A model generated the notes under the pieces. The model did not search any database. It was not told the DNA's origin and saw only the letters and a program-made list of their open reading frames with translations. 64,000 bases of DNA from Nocardioides sp. (GTDB lineage Bacteria > Actinomycetota > Actinomycetes > Propionibacteriales > Nocardioidaceae), in assembly GCF_030150155.1 (NCBI RefSeq), contig NZ_JASLGR010000059.1, forward strand, positions 62,001 through 126,000. The letters run 5' to 3'. Position 1 is the stretch's first letter; every line of letters begins with the position of its first letter. This document shows positions 32,541 through 41,038 of this stretch, piece after piece. Both the position numbers and the translations under genes were made by a program.

Positions 32541-34091
32541 TCAGCGACCCGACTCCCCGGCCATGTCGAGGGCGGCGAGGTAGCTGAACACCATGCAGGC
32601 ACCGATCGGGTTGCCACCGCCGGGGTACACGTAGCCACTGACCGCGGCCTGCGAGTTGCCCGCGGCGTAGAGACCCTCGATCACCTGGCCCTGCGCGTCG
32701 AGCACTCGGGCCGCGGCGTCGGTGCGCAGGCCACCCTTGGTGCCGAGGTCGGAGATGCCGAAGGCAGCCGCGTGGAACGGCCCCTTCTCCACCGGCACCA
32801 GCGGCGACTTGCCGCCACTGAACGCCCGGTCGTAGGGCTCGTCGCCACGGCCGAAGTCGTCGTCCTTCTCCGCAGCGGCCAGCTCGTTGAACCGTGCCAC
32901 CGTCTCGACCAGCGTCTGCGCCGGTACGCCGATCGTGGCGGCGAGCTCCTCGAGGGTGTCGGCCGAGTGCCACAGGCCGGCCGCCTGGTAGTCGGCAGCG
33001 TCGCCGACCGGGACGCTGGTGGCCCGCACCGGCGGCGTGACGCCGTCGCGGTCGTCGTACACGAACCAGAACGGCAGACTCATCTCGCCGGCGTCCATCA
33101 GGTCGATGATGGCGCGGCCGAGACGGTCGTAGGGCCACGACTCGTTGACGAAGCGGCGACCCTGGCCGTCGACGAAGATGCCACCGGTCAGCCACAGCGA
33201 GAAGCTGGAGGTGCCGTCGGGGTGGGTGATCCCCGGCGACCACCAGGCCTGGTCCATCAGGTCGGTGTCGGCACCGACGGCCAGCGCCGCGGTGAGCGCC
33301 TTGCCGACGTTGGCCGGGGCGCCCATGCTGTCGCGTTCGTTGCCGGGGACGCCGTACTGCTCACGCAGCTCCTGGTTGCGCTCGAAGCCGCCCGCGGCAA
33401 TGAGGACACCCTTGGCGGCGTTGATCCGCACCCGGCCCTCCGCGGTCTCCACGACGGCGCCCGCGACCCGACCCCCGTCGACGAGGAGCTCGTCGCAGGT
33501 GGCGTTCGCCAGCAGGGTGACGTTGTCGAAGCGGTCCAGGGCGAGCAGCAGACGACCGATCAGGGCCTGGCCGCCGCCGACGTGCGGCGGGAGCTCCTGG
33601 CCGGCGCGCTCGACACCGAGCGGCGGACGCAGCACGTCGCGCAGAGCGCCGAGCTCCTCGGGCGTCAGCGGCTGCGGGATGATGTGGCGCCCGTGCGCGC
33701 TGGCGCTCGGGGCGGCACCGAAGTAGTCGGGCCAGGGCAGCTGCTGGAAGGCCATCGGCTCCAGCTTCTCCAGCTCGTCGACCAGCGGAGCACCGTTGTC
33801 GAGGAAGGCGTCCTGGAGGTCGCGCGGGGTGCGGTCGCCGACGATCGAGTGGAAGTACTCCGCCACCGCCTCGGCCGAGTCGACGTTGCCGTCACGGCGC
33901 AGCACCGCGTTGAGCGGCAGCCACATGCCGCCGCCGGAGTACGCGGTGGTGCCACCGAAGTACTCGCTCGCCTCGGCGACGATGACCCGCAGGCCGCGGG
34001 AGGCGGCGATCAGGGCGCCGGTGAGGGCACCTCCGCCGCTGCCGACCACGAGCATGTCGCAGTCAAGGTCGTGGTGAATCTCGGTGCTCAC
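32541..34091 (-). CDS. kstD: 3-ketosteroid delta-1-dehydrogenase
   Basis: FAD flavoenzyme of 516 residues that introduces the 1,2 double bond in ring A of 3-ketosteroids. The N-terminal dinucleotide fold VVGSGGGALTGALIAASRG (about 16-34), the YFGGTTAYSGGGMWLP motif near 44 and the C-terminal GLYAAGNSQAAVSGYVYPGG with NPIGACMVF (about 470-500, active-site Tyr) are characteristic. The start is GTG 34091. Acting with KshA it yields the unstable 9-hydroxy-1,4-diene that opens ring B. A KstR-like site lies 82 bp upstream. Confidence 0.93.
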   Translation of the reverse strand: MSTEIHHDLDCDMLVVGSGGGALTGALIAASRGLRVIVAEASEYFGGTTAYSGGGMWLPLNAVLRRDGNVDSAEAVAEYFHSIVGDRTPRDLQDAFLDNGAPLVDELEKLEPMAFQQLPWPDYFGAAPSASAHGRHIIPQPLTPEELGALRDVLRPPLGVERAGQELPPHVGGGQALIGRLLLALDRFDNVTLLANATCDELLVDGGRVAGAVVETAEGRVRINAAKGVLIAAGGFERNQELREQYGVPGNERDSMGAPANVGKALTAALAVGADTDLMDQAWWSPGITHPDGTSSFSLWLTGGIFVDGQGRRFVNESWPYDRLGRAIIDLMDAGEMSLPFWFVYDDRDGVTPPVRATSVPVGDAADYQAAGLWHSADTLEELAATIGVPAQTLVETVARFNELAAAEKDDDFGRGDEPYDRAFSGGKSPLVPVEKGPFHAAAFGISDLGTKGGLRTDAAARVLDAQGQVIEGLYAAGNSQAAVSGYVYPGGGNPIGACMVFSYLAALDMAGESGR

Positions 34092-34172
34092 GTCTTCTCC
34101 TCCATCGGGACGTTCCGTTCCGCCTCAGCGAACCAGCGCGGCGGGCTGGTCGCGGGCCGAGGTCCCACCGAC

Positions 34173-34186
34173 TGGAACAGGTTCTG
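34173..34186. promoter_or_regulatory. KstR-like operator upstream of kstD
   Basis: TGGAACAGGTTCTG matches the known KstR box TnnAACnnGTTnnA at 7 of 8 fixed positions and contains the perfect core GAAC-N2-GTTC. It lies 82-95 bp upstream of the kstD GTG, just before the end of the sigma gene. No KstR (TetR) gene is in the window. Confidence 0.55.
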
Positions 34187-34193
34187 GGATTCC

Positions 34194-35009
34194 TCAGGTT
34201 CCCGAGCGCCGGCCGGCCTCGGGGTCGTCGGCGAGGAGTCGCCGACGAAGCCGGTCCAGGGTGCGGCGCAGCAGCCGCGACACCTGCATCTGCGAGACCC
34301 CGATCTCGGCGGCGATCTCGCTCTGGCTCAGCTCGGCACCGAAGCGCCGCGACAGGATCAGGCGCTCCTGGTCGCTGAGGTCGGCCAGCGCCTCGCGCAG
34401 GTCCAGCAGCCACTCCGAGGTCGCGAAGCCGCGCTCCTCGTACGCCAGGGCCGCGACCAGCTCGGGGTCCACCATGCTCCGGTCGGGCCCGGCGCCGGCA
34501 TCGAGGGAGCGGGTCTCGCGGACCCTGAAGCTCTCCACCACCTCGACGACCTCGTCGGGCTCGGCACCGATCCGCTCGGCGATCTCGGAGATCGCCGGCA
34601 ACCGGCCGAGCTCCTGGGTCAGCGCCTCCCGGGCCTCCACGACGGCGCTCTGCAGCTCGTGGGTACGGCGTGGGACCCGCACCATCCGGTGGGAGTCGCG
34701 CAGGTAGCGTCGGATCTCCCCCACGATCTTGGGCACGGCGTACGCCGAGAACGCATGGCCCCGGGCCGGCTCGAAGGAGTCGATCGCCTTGACCAGCCCC
34801 ACCGAGCCGATCTGCACTGCGTCCTCCAGGGCGAAGCTCCACGACGCGAACCGTCCGGCCAGGTGGCGGACCAGGGGCAGGTTGAGGTCGGCCAGCTCGG
34901 CCCGGACCCGCTCCCGGGCGGGGTCGTCGGCGTGCAGCACAACGAGCTCGGCGAACAGCTGGTCGGTGCGGTCGCGCCGCTCGGACGACCGCTCGCCGGA
35001 GGCGCTCAC
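34194..35009 (-). CDS. SigB/SigF-family sigma factor of the partner-switching operon
   Basis: Alternative sigma factor of 271 residues. Region 2: LEDAVQIGSVGLVKAIDSFE then FSAYAVPKIVGEIRRYLRDS (about 62-107). Region 3: LGRLPAISEIAERIGAE. Region 4: ELSQSEIAAEIGVSQMQVSR near 230. It is last in a six-gene operon whose other products form a phosphatase-antagonist-anti-sigma cascade, and it follows the RsbW-like gene by 7 nt. It belongs to the same family as the factor at 14101 but has its own regulators beside it. Confidence 0.93.
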   Translation of the reverse strand: MSASGERSSERRDRTDQLFAELVVLHADDPARERVRAELADLNLPLVRHLAGRFASWSFALEDAVQIGSVGLVKAIDSFEPARGHAFSAYAVPKIVGEIRRYLRDSHRMVRVPRRTHELQSAVVEAREALTQELGRLPAISEIAERIGAEPDEVVEVVESFRVRETRSLDAGAGPDRSMVDPELVAALAYEERGFATSEWLLDLREALADLSDQERLILSRRFGAELSQSEIAAEIGVSQMQVSRLLRRTLDRLRRRLLADDPEAGRRSGT

Positions 35010-35016
35010 AGCACGC

Positions 35017-35436
35017 TCACCCGACGCTGTCCGGGTGCCCGCCGACGATCTCGATGCTGACGTGACCGTCGTCCTCGTGCACCACCACGCCGGGGTCGAT
35101 CGCCGTCAGCATCACCCACGCCAGGCTCTCGCGGTCGATCCGTGCCCCGGCGCGGCAGCCCAGCGACAGCGTCGTACGGAGCAGGCCGGGGGCGACGTCG
35201 AACCGGGCGCGGAGCCAGCGCGCCTGCGGGTCGACCAGCGGCAGCAGCAGGGTGGCGGCCTCGTCCACGGCGATCTGGAGCTCCTCGACGTCGTCGAGGC
35301 TGAGGTCTGCCGTCACGGCCGAGGAGCGTGCCAGGCCACGCACGGTGGCGACGAAGTCGCGGTGGGCAGGCACCGTCAGCGTGCTGAACGCGGCCGGCCA
35401 GCCCTCCTCGGCGTTCTGGTCCGCGGTGGTGCTCAC
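35017..35436 (-). CDS. RsbW/UsfX-like anti-sigma factor
   Basis: 139-residue HATPase-fold protein, presumably the anti-sigma factor for the adjacent sigma factor. The N-box region reads DVEELQIAVDEAATLLLPLV (about 48-67), close to actinobacterial UsfX/RsbW. The glycine boxes are weak (DRESLAWVMLTAIDPGVVVH), so kinase activity is doubtful and it may work by binding alone. The start GTG overlaps the STAS gene stop (GTGA), and it ends 7 nt before the sigma gene, which fits balanced expression of binding partners. Confidence 0.82.
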   Translation of the reverse strand: MSTTADQNAEEGWPAAFSTLTVPAHRDFVATVRGLARSSAVTADLSLDDVEELQIAVDEAATLLLPLVDPQARWLRARFDVAPGLLRTTLSLGCRAGARIDRESLAWVMLTAIDPGVVVHEDDGHVSIEIVGGHPDSVG

Positions 35437-35762
35437 GCGTCGTCCTGGGCAGCGACGCCGAAGAGCTCGGTGAGGCCGGCCAGGTCGAGCACCCGGGCGA
35501 CGGCCGGTGACTGGGCCGCGACCTGGACGCGTCCGCCGGCACCGACCACCTTCTTGCGCAGGTCGAGCAGGGCACCGAGGCCGGTGGAGTCCAGGAACGT
35601 GACCCCCGACAGGTCCAGGGTGACGATGTCGCCGGGACTGGACACTGCCGCACGGGCCACCTCGGTCAGGCGCGGCGCGGTCGCCAGGTCCAGGTCACCG
35701 GTGACCACCAGCCGGACACCGTCGGTGGCGTCGGCCTGGGAGCGGGCTTCGAAGAAGGGCAC
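35433..35762 (-). CDS. STAS-domain anti-sigma factor antagonist (RsbV-like)
   Basis: 109-residue STAS protein. The phosphorylatable motif TFLDSTGLGALLDL lies near 55-68, and VTGDLDLATAPRL is the first strand pair. When dephosphorylated it should bind the RsbW-like protein and free sigma. GTG 35762 has AAGGA upstream; the longer frame to 35864 runs into the upstream gene. It overlaps the anti-sigma gene by four bases. Confidence 0.88.
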   Translation of the reverse strand: MPFFEARSQADATDGVRLVVTGDLDLATAPRLTEVARAAVSSPGDIVTLDLSGVTFLDSTGLGALLDLRKKVVGAGGRVQVAAQSPAVARVLDLAGLTELFGVAAQDDA

Positions 35763-35809
35763 TGCTGTTCCTTGAGGGTGAGGGCGAAAGCGGGCGGTGC
35801 TGCTCAAGG

Positions 35810-36121
35810 CTAGGTGGACCAGGTGCCGGCCAGGCCGGTCACCTCCAGGATCCGGGTGACGCACGTCGAGGGTCGCACGATCCGCAGCGTACCGCCGCCG
35901 GTTCGCGCGCTCTTGTGCAAGGCGATCAGGGCGCCGATCCCGGTGGAGTCGATGAAGGTCACATGCGCCATGTCCAGAGTCAGATCACTGCCGCCTGCGA
36001 GCAGGTCCCGCCCTGCCTCCACCAAGGTGTCGCGGGTGACGAGGTCGAGGGCTCCGATCAGCTCCAGGCGGACCCCGTCGGGACCCTCGGCGACGCCGCG
36101 CCGCTCAATGATCAGCTCCAT
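35810..36121 (-). CDS. Second STAS-domain anti-sigma antagonist
   Basis: 103-residue STAS protein with TFIDSTGIGALIALHKS near 52-68, so it also keeps the phospho-Ser site. It starts at ATG 36121 within the end of the upstream HATPase gene (10-bp overlap), which makes that HATPase its likely kinase partner. Having two antagonists in one operon suggests two inputs, or a primary and a secondary switch. Confidence 0.85.
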   Translation of the reverse strand: MELIIERRGVAEGPDGVRLELIGALDLVTRDTLVEAGRDLLAGGSDLTLDMAHVTFIDSTGIGALIALHKSARTGGGTLRIVRPSTCVTRILEVTGLAGTWST

Positions 36122-36507
36122 CGGGCCCTCCCCAGCTCGAACCACACCGTCTTGCCCGCACGAGAGCGATCGAAGCGTACGCCCCACTCCCGGGCGACCT
36201 GCTGCACCATCTGGAGGCCGCGCCCCGAGACCGCCTCCAGGGAGGGCCGGGCCTCAGACATGATCGGCAGGTCGGCCCCGTCGTCGTAGACGGCCACCGT
36301 GACGCCGTCCTCGCTCAGGCTTGCCGACAGCTCGATGGTGGGGCCGCCGTGGCAGACGGCGTTGGTGACCAGCTCGGAGGTGAGCAGCACGGCGTCGGCA
36401 GCGGTGTCGACCGGCAGGTCCGCGACCAGGTCGGCGACGAGCCCGCGCGCCAGGCCCACCGACCGCGGATGGTGCTCCAGCACGGCGGAGGTTCCCAGCG
36501 CCGTCAT
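36112..36507 (-). CDS. HATPase-type serine kinase / anti-sigma regulator
   Basis: 131-residue GHKL ATPase with all nucleotide-binding boxes: N-box LLTSELVTNAVCHG (about 48-61), G1 VAVYDDGADLP near 78 and G2 SGRGLQMVQQVAREW near 100. It is thus a better kinase candidate than the RsbW-like protein downstream. ATG 36507 follows GAGGAGG. It probably phosphorylates the overlapping STAS protein; whether it also binds a sigma factor is open. Confidence 0.87.
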   Translation of the reverse strand: MTALGTSAVLEHHPRSVGLARGLVADLVADLPVDTAADAVLLTSELVTNAVCHGGPTIELSASLSEDGVTVAVYDDGADLPIMSEARPSLEAVSGRGLQMVQQVAREWGVRFDRSRAGKTVWFELGRARWS

Positions 36508-36571
36508 GTGCACCTCCTCGCTGTCCGTGGGACCGGCCGGCCCGCAGTGCTGTCCCCGGACCGCGGTGGGA

Positions 36572-37855
36572 TCAAACAACTTCGGGCAGGTCGCCACCGG
36601 CGTCAGGAGCCTGCTGGCGCTGGGCGATCAGGACGGCGATGTCGTCCTCGGCGACCGCGTCGCCGACCACACCGGTGAGCACCCTGATGCAGCTCATCTC
36701 GGCGTCCCCGGGCGCGGCCAGGGCGGCCGAGAGCCGGGCGAAGCCCTGGTCGAGCAGCTCCTCGGCAGACTGGTCGGAGGTCGGGCGGCGCTCGACCAGG
36801 CCGTCGGTGAAGAGGCAGAGCCGTCCACCCTCGGGCACGGAGACGACGGTGGCACGACGCCGGACGTCGGGCATCACCCCGAGCAGCGCGTCGTGCGGCA
36901 CCGGCACCGCCTCGCCCGGACCGTCGGGGGTCGCCAGGAAGGGCGCGAAGTGACCGGCGGCACTGAACTGCCACACGTCGTACGGCGCCTCGGCCATGCC
37001 CACCAGGACGGTGGCCTGCACGTCGGGCTCGAAGTGGCAGATCTTGCGGTCGAGCCGGGTGAGCACCTCGTCGGGGGTGTCGTGGTCGAGGGCGTAGGCA
37101 CGCAGGGCGCTGCGCAGCCGCCCCATCACGATGGCCGCCTGGAGGCCGTGACCGACGACGTCGCCCATCACCAGGCAGAGCCGCTGGCCGGGCAGCTCGA
37201 AGGCGTCGTACCAGTCGCCACCGAGGTCGCCGTCGGCAGGGACGTAGCGGGCGGCGAGCTCGATCCCCGGCGGACTGACCGGTGCGGCCGGCAGCAGGCT
37301 GCGTTGCAGCACCAGAGCCGCGGTGTTGTCCGAGCTCTGGCTCCCTTGCCGGAGCAGGTCGCCGAGCGTGGTCGCCAGCCCGGCCAGGGTGCGACGGTCC
37401 TCGTCGCAGACCTGGCGCGGGTCGAGGTAGCCGACGTGGACCACGCCGACGAGCTCGCTGCCGTCCATCACCGGGGCGCCGAGCAGGGTGCGCAGCCCGT
37501 GCGCGACCAGGACCGGGTTGATCACCTGGTCCGCGGTGACCTCGGCGAGCAGCACCACCTGGCGGCTCTGGGCGACCCGCCCGGCGAAGCCGAAGCCGAG
37601 CGGCACCGGCCGGGCGCCACGCAGGGTCGGGTCGAGGCCGATCGTCGCGGCCGGCTCCAGGACGGTGCGCTGGTGGTCGAGCAGGAGCAGCGTCAGGGTG
37701 TCGGCGCCGAGCTGGTCACGGATGCCCGCGAGCAGGCGGCGCAGCTCCGGGGTGTCCTTGGTCGCCGCGATGGCGAACGCCGGGGGCGTGACCGGCTCGC
37801 CCGGTGTCGGGACCGGAACGTTGCCGGCCACCTGCGGTGCCACCGGTGGTCTCAT
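36572..37855 (-). CDS. GAF-PP2C (SpoIIE) phosphatase, RsbU-like
   Basis: 427-residue cytosolic phosphatase. An N-terminal GAF sensor domain (about 30-170: DTLTLLLLDHQRTVLEPAAT, then GFGFAGRVAQSRQVVLL) precedes a SpoIIE-type PP2C domain (about 200-410) with LGGDWYDAFELPG, MGDVVGHGLQAA, FSAAGHFAPFL, LFTDGLVERR and AEDDIAVL. It would dephosphorylate one or both STAS proteins downstream. ATG 37855 has GAGG at good spacing; GTG 37861 is an alternative. First gene of the operon. Confidence 0.9.
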   Translation of the reverse strand: MRPPVAPQVAGNVPVPTPGEPVTPPAFAIAATKDTPELRRLLAGIRDQLGADTLTLLLLDHQRTVLEPAATIGLDPTLRGARPVPLGFGFAGRVAQSRQVVLLAEVTADQVINPVLVAHGLRTLLGAPVMDGSELVGVVHVGYLDPRQVCDEDRRTLAGLATTLGDLLRQGSQSSDNTAALVLQRSLLPAAPVSPPGIELAARYVPADGDLGGDWYDAFELPGQRLCLVMGDVVGHGLQAAIVMGRLRSALRAYALDHDTPDEVLTRLDRKICHFEPDVQATVLVGMAEAPYDVWQFSAAGHFAPFLATPDGPGEAVPVPHDALLGVMPDVRRRATVVSVPEGGRLCLFTDGLVERRPTSDQSAEELLDQGFARLSAALAAPGDAEMSCIRVLTGVVGDAVAEDDIAVLIAQRQQAPDAGGDLPEVV

Positions 37856-37947
37856 CCGCACCTCGTCCCGTGCTGTCGCCCGGCGGAGCCGACTCCGCCT
37901 GTGACGTGGACCCTACTCGACTCCGCGGCCGTTTCACGACCCCGTGA

Positions 37948-38751
37948 CTACTCGTTGCCTCCGAAGATGCCTGTGATGGCACCGAAGCCGGTGTTGCCGT
38001 TCTGGGTGCTTCCCGACAGTCGGGCGCTCTTGGCCAGGGCGGTGGCCAGGCCCGCCAGGGTGGTCGACTGCAGGATCACGCGGCCGTTGCCGCGCAGCGT
38101 GGCCAGGGTGAAGCCCTCGCCGCCGAAGAGGGCGTTCATCGCGCCCTGGCGGTTGAGGCGCCCGACCTTGGTGACGCCGTAGGTGATGTTGTCGTCCCAG
38201 GCCACGACACAGCCGGTGTCGACCTTCAGCTCACCGCCGTAGTCGGCCGGGTTGATGTCGATGAAGTCGCCCGAGCTGCCCACCAGCAGGGTGCCGACAC
38301 CGGTGAACTTCTGCAGCAGGAAACCCTCGCCGCCCATCAGGCCACGGGCGAAGCCGGAGAACTCGATGCCCTGGTGCACGCCGGCCTCGGCAGCGATGAA
38401 GGCGTCCTTCTCGGCGTACCAGGTCTGCTTGCCGTCGAGTTCGATCGCCCGCATCTCCCCCGGGATGACACCGGCGAAGGCGAGCAGTCCGTCGCCGCCC
38501 TTGCTGTGGAAGTGGGTCACGGCGAAGCTCTCGCCGGTCATCATCCGGCGTCCGGCCGAGACGGCGCCACGGAGCAGACCCCCCATCCCGCCGCCGCTCT
38601 CCTCCCCGGGTGCCGAGAGCTTGGTCTCCATCTCGACGTCGGCCGAGGAGAACAGGAACTTCCCGGCCTCGCTGTAGACCACCTGGCCGGGCTGCAGGGT
38701 CACGATCGCCATCTGGGTGGTCGATCCGACGAGTTGCACGTTGAGCGTCAC
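37948..38751 (-). CDS. AIM24 / TIGR00266 family protein
   Basis: 267-residue beta-rich protein of the conserved AIM24 (TIGR00266) family, whose biochemical role is not known; the yeast homologue is mitochondrial. Glycine-rich blocks such as GGLLRGAVSAGRRMMTGESF near 57 and the repeat-like GLMGGEGFLLQKFTGVGTLL near 138 are diagnostic. No signal peptide; the ending ITGIFGGNE is short and Gly-rich. The start is GTG 38751. It is not obviously linked to its neighbours. Confidence 0.85.
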   Translation of the reverse strand: MTLNVQLVGSTTQMAIVTLQPGQVVYSEAGKFLFSSADVEMETKLSAPGEESGGGMGGLLRGAVSAGRRMMTGESFAVTHFHSKGGDGLLAFAGVIPGEMRAIELDGKQTWYAEKDAFIAAEAGVHQGIEFSGFARGLMGGEGFLLQKFTGVGTLLVGSSGDFIDINPADYGGELKVDTGCVVAWDDNITYGVTKVGRLNRQGAMNALFGGEGFTLATLRGNGRVILQSTTLAGLATALAKSARLSGSTQNGNTGFGAITGIFGGNE

Positions 38752-38921
38752 CCGCCGATTCTGACATGCACCCCGGGACGCTCCGCCGCCTCACCCACCC
38801 GCACAGCGACCCCCAGGCGCCGTGGACACGTCGAGTGGACGTACGTTCGGTGAACGTGGCCGCGCCGGGCCGCCTCGGAGCCAGGCTGACTGCGACAGTG
38901 GCCGGTGTGAACGACTTCGTG

Positions 38922-39608
38922 ATGCCACTGCCACTCCCACTCGACGTGGTGTCGCTGACGATGGGCTTGATCACCATCGGGTCGGTCAGCGGCGACGAGG
39001 GCGGGCTGGCAGACTCGGTCGAGCAGGCACTGAGCACCCTGCCCCACCTCAACGTCACCCGGACCGGCGACACGGTCGTGGCTAGGACCGCGACCGGTCA
39101 TCGCGAGCGCCTGGTGATCGCCGGCCACCTCGGCACCAGCGCACCACTGGACAACGAACAGGCGTTCGTCGAGATGGGCCGGCTCTTCGGCGTCGGTGGC
39201 TGCGACGTCAAGGGCGGACTGGCAGCACTGCTCAAGACCGCCATCGCCCTGGGGGCGCGCAGCGCCGGTCCGGACGTGACCCTGGTGCTCCACCCCGGCG
39301 ACACCCTCGCCGACGTACCCCCGGCGCTGCTCCAGGGCGACCTGGCGCTACTGCTCGCCCCGACCGACCTCACCGTGCAGGCCTCGCCCGAGGCCGCCTC
39401 CCACCCGGCGGTCCAGCGGCTGGCGGCGCTGAGCGAGGCTCCCCTGGTGACCGCTCCGACGCCGCCGGCCCCCGAAGGCCTCCCGACGGTGACCTTCGGA
39501 CCCGGCGACCCGACCGTGGCCCGCACTGCCGGCGAGTTCGTCCCGACCGCTCAGCTCACCCAGGCCGAATGGGTGCTGCGGGAGTGGCTCAGGCCGGGGC
39601 CGCGCTGA
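38922..39608 (+). CDS. DapE-like (M20) pseudoenzyme lacking the lid domain
   Basis: 228 residues, against about 350-370 for succinyl-diaminopimelate desuccinylase. The N-terminal half is clearly DapE-like: GSVSGDEGGLADSVEQAL, then VVARTATGHRERLVIAGHLG. But the HxD of GHLDT is GHLGT, the EE of the NEE motif is gone (HPGDTLADV), the Glu of LLEPTD is Ala (LLAPTD), and the C-terminal His is missing (ARTAGEF). The dimerisation/lid domain between LLAPTD and the C-terminal FGPGDP strand is deleted. The frame is intact and coding-like, so it is probably expressed, but not as a desuccinylase. ATG 38922 or GTG 38907. Confidence 0.75.
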   Translation: MPLPLPLDVVSLTMGLITIGSVSGDEGGLADSVEQALSTLPHLNVTRTGDTVVARTATGHRERLVIAGHLGTSAPLDNEQAFVEMGRLFGVGGCDVKGGLAALLKTAIALGARSAGPDVTLVLHPGDTLADVPPALLQGDLALLLAPTDLTVQASPEAASHPAVQRLAALSEAPLVTAPTPPAPEGLPTVTFGPGDPTVARTAGEFVPTAQLTQAEWVLREWLRPGPR

Positions 39609-40905
39609 TCCGCGGCTCGCTCACCTTCAGTCCGAGGTCGACCTCGTCGAGGCCGGCCTTGGCGTGCTGGTGATGGGCACGGATCGCGTCGATGCTGCTG
39701 TGCGCCACCCGCCGGCCGTCGACCACCAGCCGGACCTGGAGCGCTCCGGGGCGGTCGTGATCGAGCTCGTCGGTGACGACGAACCGCTCGGCGCTGATCG
39801 TGCCGTGGGCGTCGTACTCGCGCCAGGCCGACTTGAGGCCGCCGACCGAGGCCTTCCCGCTGGAGCGCTTGGCCACCGGGTGCTGGTCGGTGGTGCCCTC
39901 GCTGGCGACCGAGACCAGCTTGTAGACGAACCCGACGGTGGGATGGCCCGAGCCGGTGGCGACCGAGGTGCCCACGCCGTACACGTCGACCGGGGCGGCG
40001 CTCAGCTCCTCGATACTGAACTCGTCGAGGTCGCTAGTGACGACGATCTTCGTCTCCCAGGCGCCCAGGGCGTCGAGCTGGCGTCGAGCGGCGTGCACGA
40101 CGACGTCGAGGTCGCCGGAGTCGATCCGGATCGCGCCGGGGCCGACGGCGCCGAGCCGACGGGCCGCCTCGACGGCATGGACGATCCCGGCCTCGATGTC
40201 GTAGGTGTCGACCAGCAGCGTGGTGCCCAGTCCGAGGGCGGCCAACTGGGAGTCGAACGCGGCCGCCTCGGTGTCGTGCGCGAGGGTGAAGGCGTGCGCC
40301 GCGGTGCCGCTGGTCGGGATGCCGTGCAGGAAGCCGGCGGCGAGGTTCGAGGTCGACTCGAACCCGACCAGGTAGGCCGCCCGCGCCGCCGAGATCGCGG
40401 CACTCTCCTCGGTACGACGCGAGCCCATCTCGATCATCGGCCGCCCGGCGGCGGCAGTGGCCATCCGGGCCGCGGCCGAGGCGACCGCGGAGTCGTGGTT
40501 GAAGATCGACAGCACCAGGGTCTCCAGCAGCAGGCCGTCGCCGAAGGAGCACTCCACGGTCAGCACCGGTGAGTGCGCGAAGAAGAGGTCGCCCTCGCGG
40601 TAGCCGCTGATGTCACCGGTGAAGCGCCACCCGGTGAGGTAAGCCCGGGCGGCCGGGCCGATCGCTCCGACCTCCTCCAGGAAGGCCAGCTCCTCCTCGG
40701 TGTAGCTGAACCCGTCCAGGGCGTCGAGGAAGCGGTCGAGTCCGGCCAGCACGCCGTAGCCGCGTCCGGGCTTGAGGGAGCGGGTGAAGAGCTCGAAGAC
40801 CGCGGGCTGGTCGGCGGTGCCGTCCAGCAGCGCCGCCTCCAGCTGGGTGAGCTCGTAGCGGTCGGTCATCATCGCCGGCGTCACGGCCCGTCTCGTGGTT
40901 CCCAC
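39589..40905 (-). CDS. pncB: Nicotinate phosphoribosyltransferase
   Basis: 438-residue enzyme that makes nicotinate mononucleotide from nicotinate, PRPP and ATP in NAD salvage. MTDRYELTQLEAALLDG near 14, the MGSRRTEESAAISAARAAYL block near 155, IRIDSGDLDVVV near 260 and VYGVGTSVATG near 310 are the family motifs. GTG 40905 with GAGG close upstream gives the usual length. The end overlaps the DapE-like gene by 20 bp, tail to tail. Confidence 0.93.
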   Translation of the reverse strand: MGTTRRAVTPAMMTDRYELTQLEAALLDGTADQPAVFELFTRSLKPGRGYGVLAGLDRFLDALDGFSYTEEELAFLEEVGAIGPAARAYLTGWRFTGDISGYREGDLFFAHSPVLTVECSFGDGLLLETLVLSIFNHDSAVASAAARMATAAAGRPMIEMGSRRTEESAAISAARAAYLVGFESTSNLAAGFLHGIPTSGTAAHAFTLAHDTEAAAFDSQLAALGLGTTLLVDTYDIEAGIVHAVEAARRLGAVGPGAIRIDSGDLDVVVHAARRQLDALGAWETKIVVTSDLDEFSIEELSAAPVDVYGVGTSVATGSGHPTVGFVYKLVSVASEGTTDQHPVAKRSSGKASVGGLKSAWREYDAHGTISAERFVVTDELDHDRPGALQVRLVVDGRRVAHSSIDAIRAHHQHAKAGLDEVDLGLKVSEPRISAAPA

Positions 40906-41038
40906 GCGCCTCAACCTAGTGCCTGCTCCCCCGCACACCAGCGTCATCCCCCAGATGCGGTAAACCCGCTCTCGCCCAAGCTGGGTAACCCGTCGCACCG
41001 CCGCGTCCCGGGGCCGCGGGCGGCCTGAGCGTCGAACC

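Noticed and set aside
40950..41038. Possible c-di-AMP riboswitch before the metzincin gene (GGTAAACCCG and GGGTAACCCG segments)
   Set aside because: The gap is too short and I could not assemble the conserved core of that riboswitch; only two short similar strings remain.
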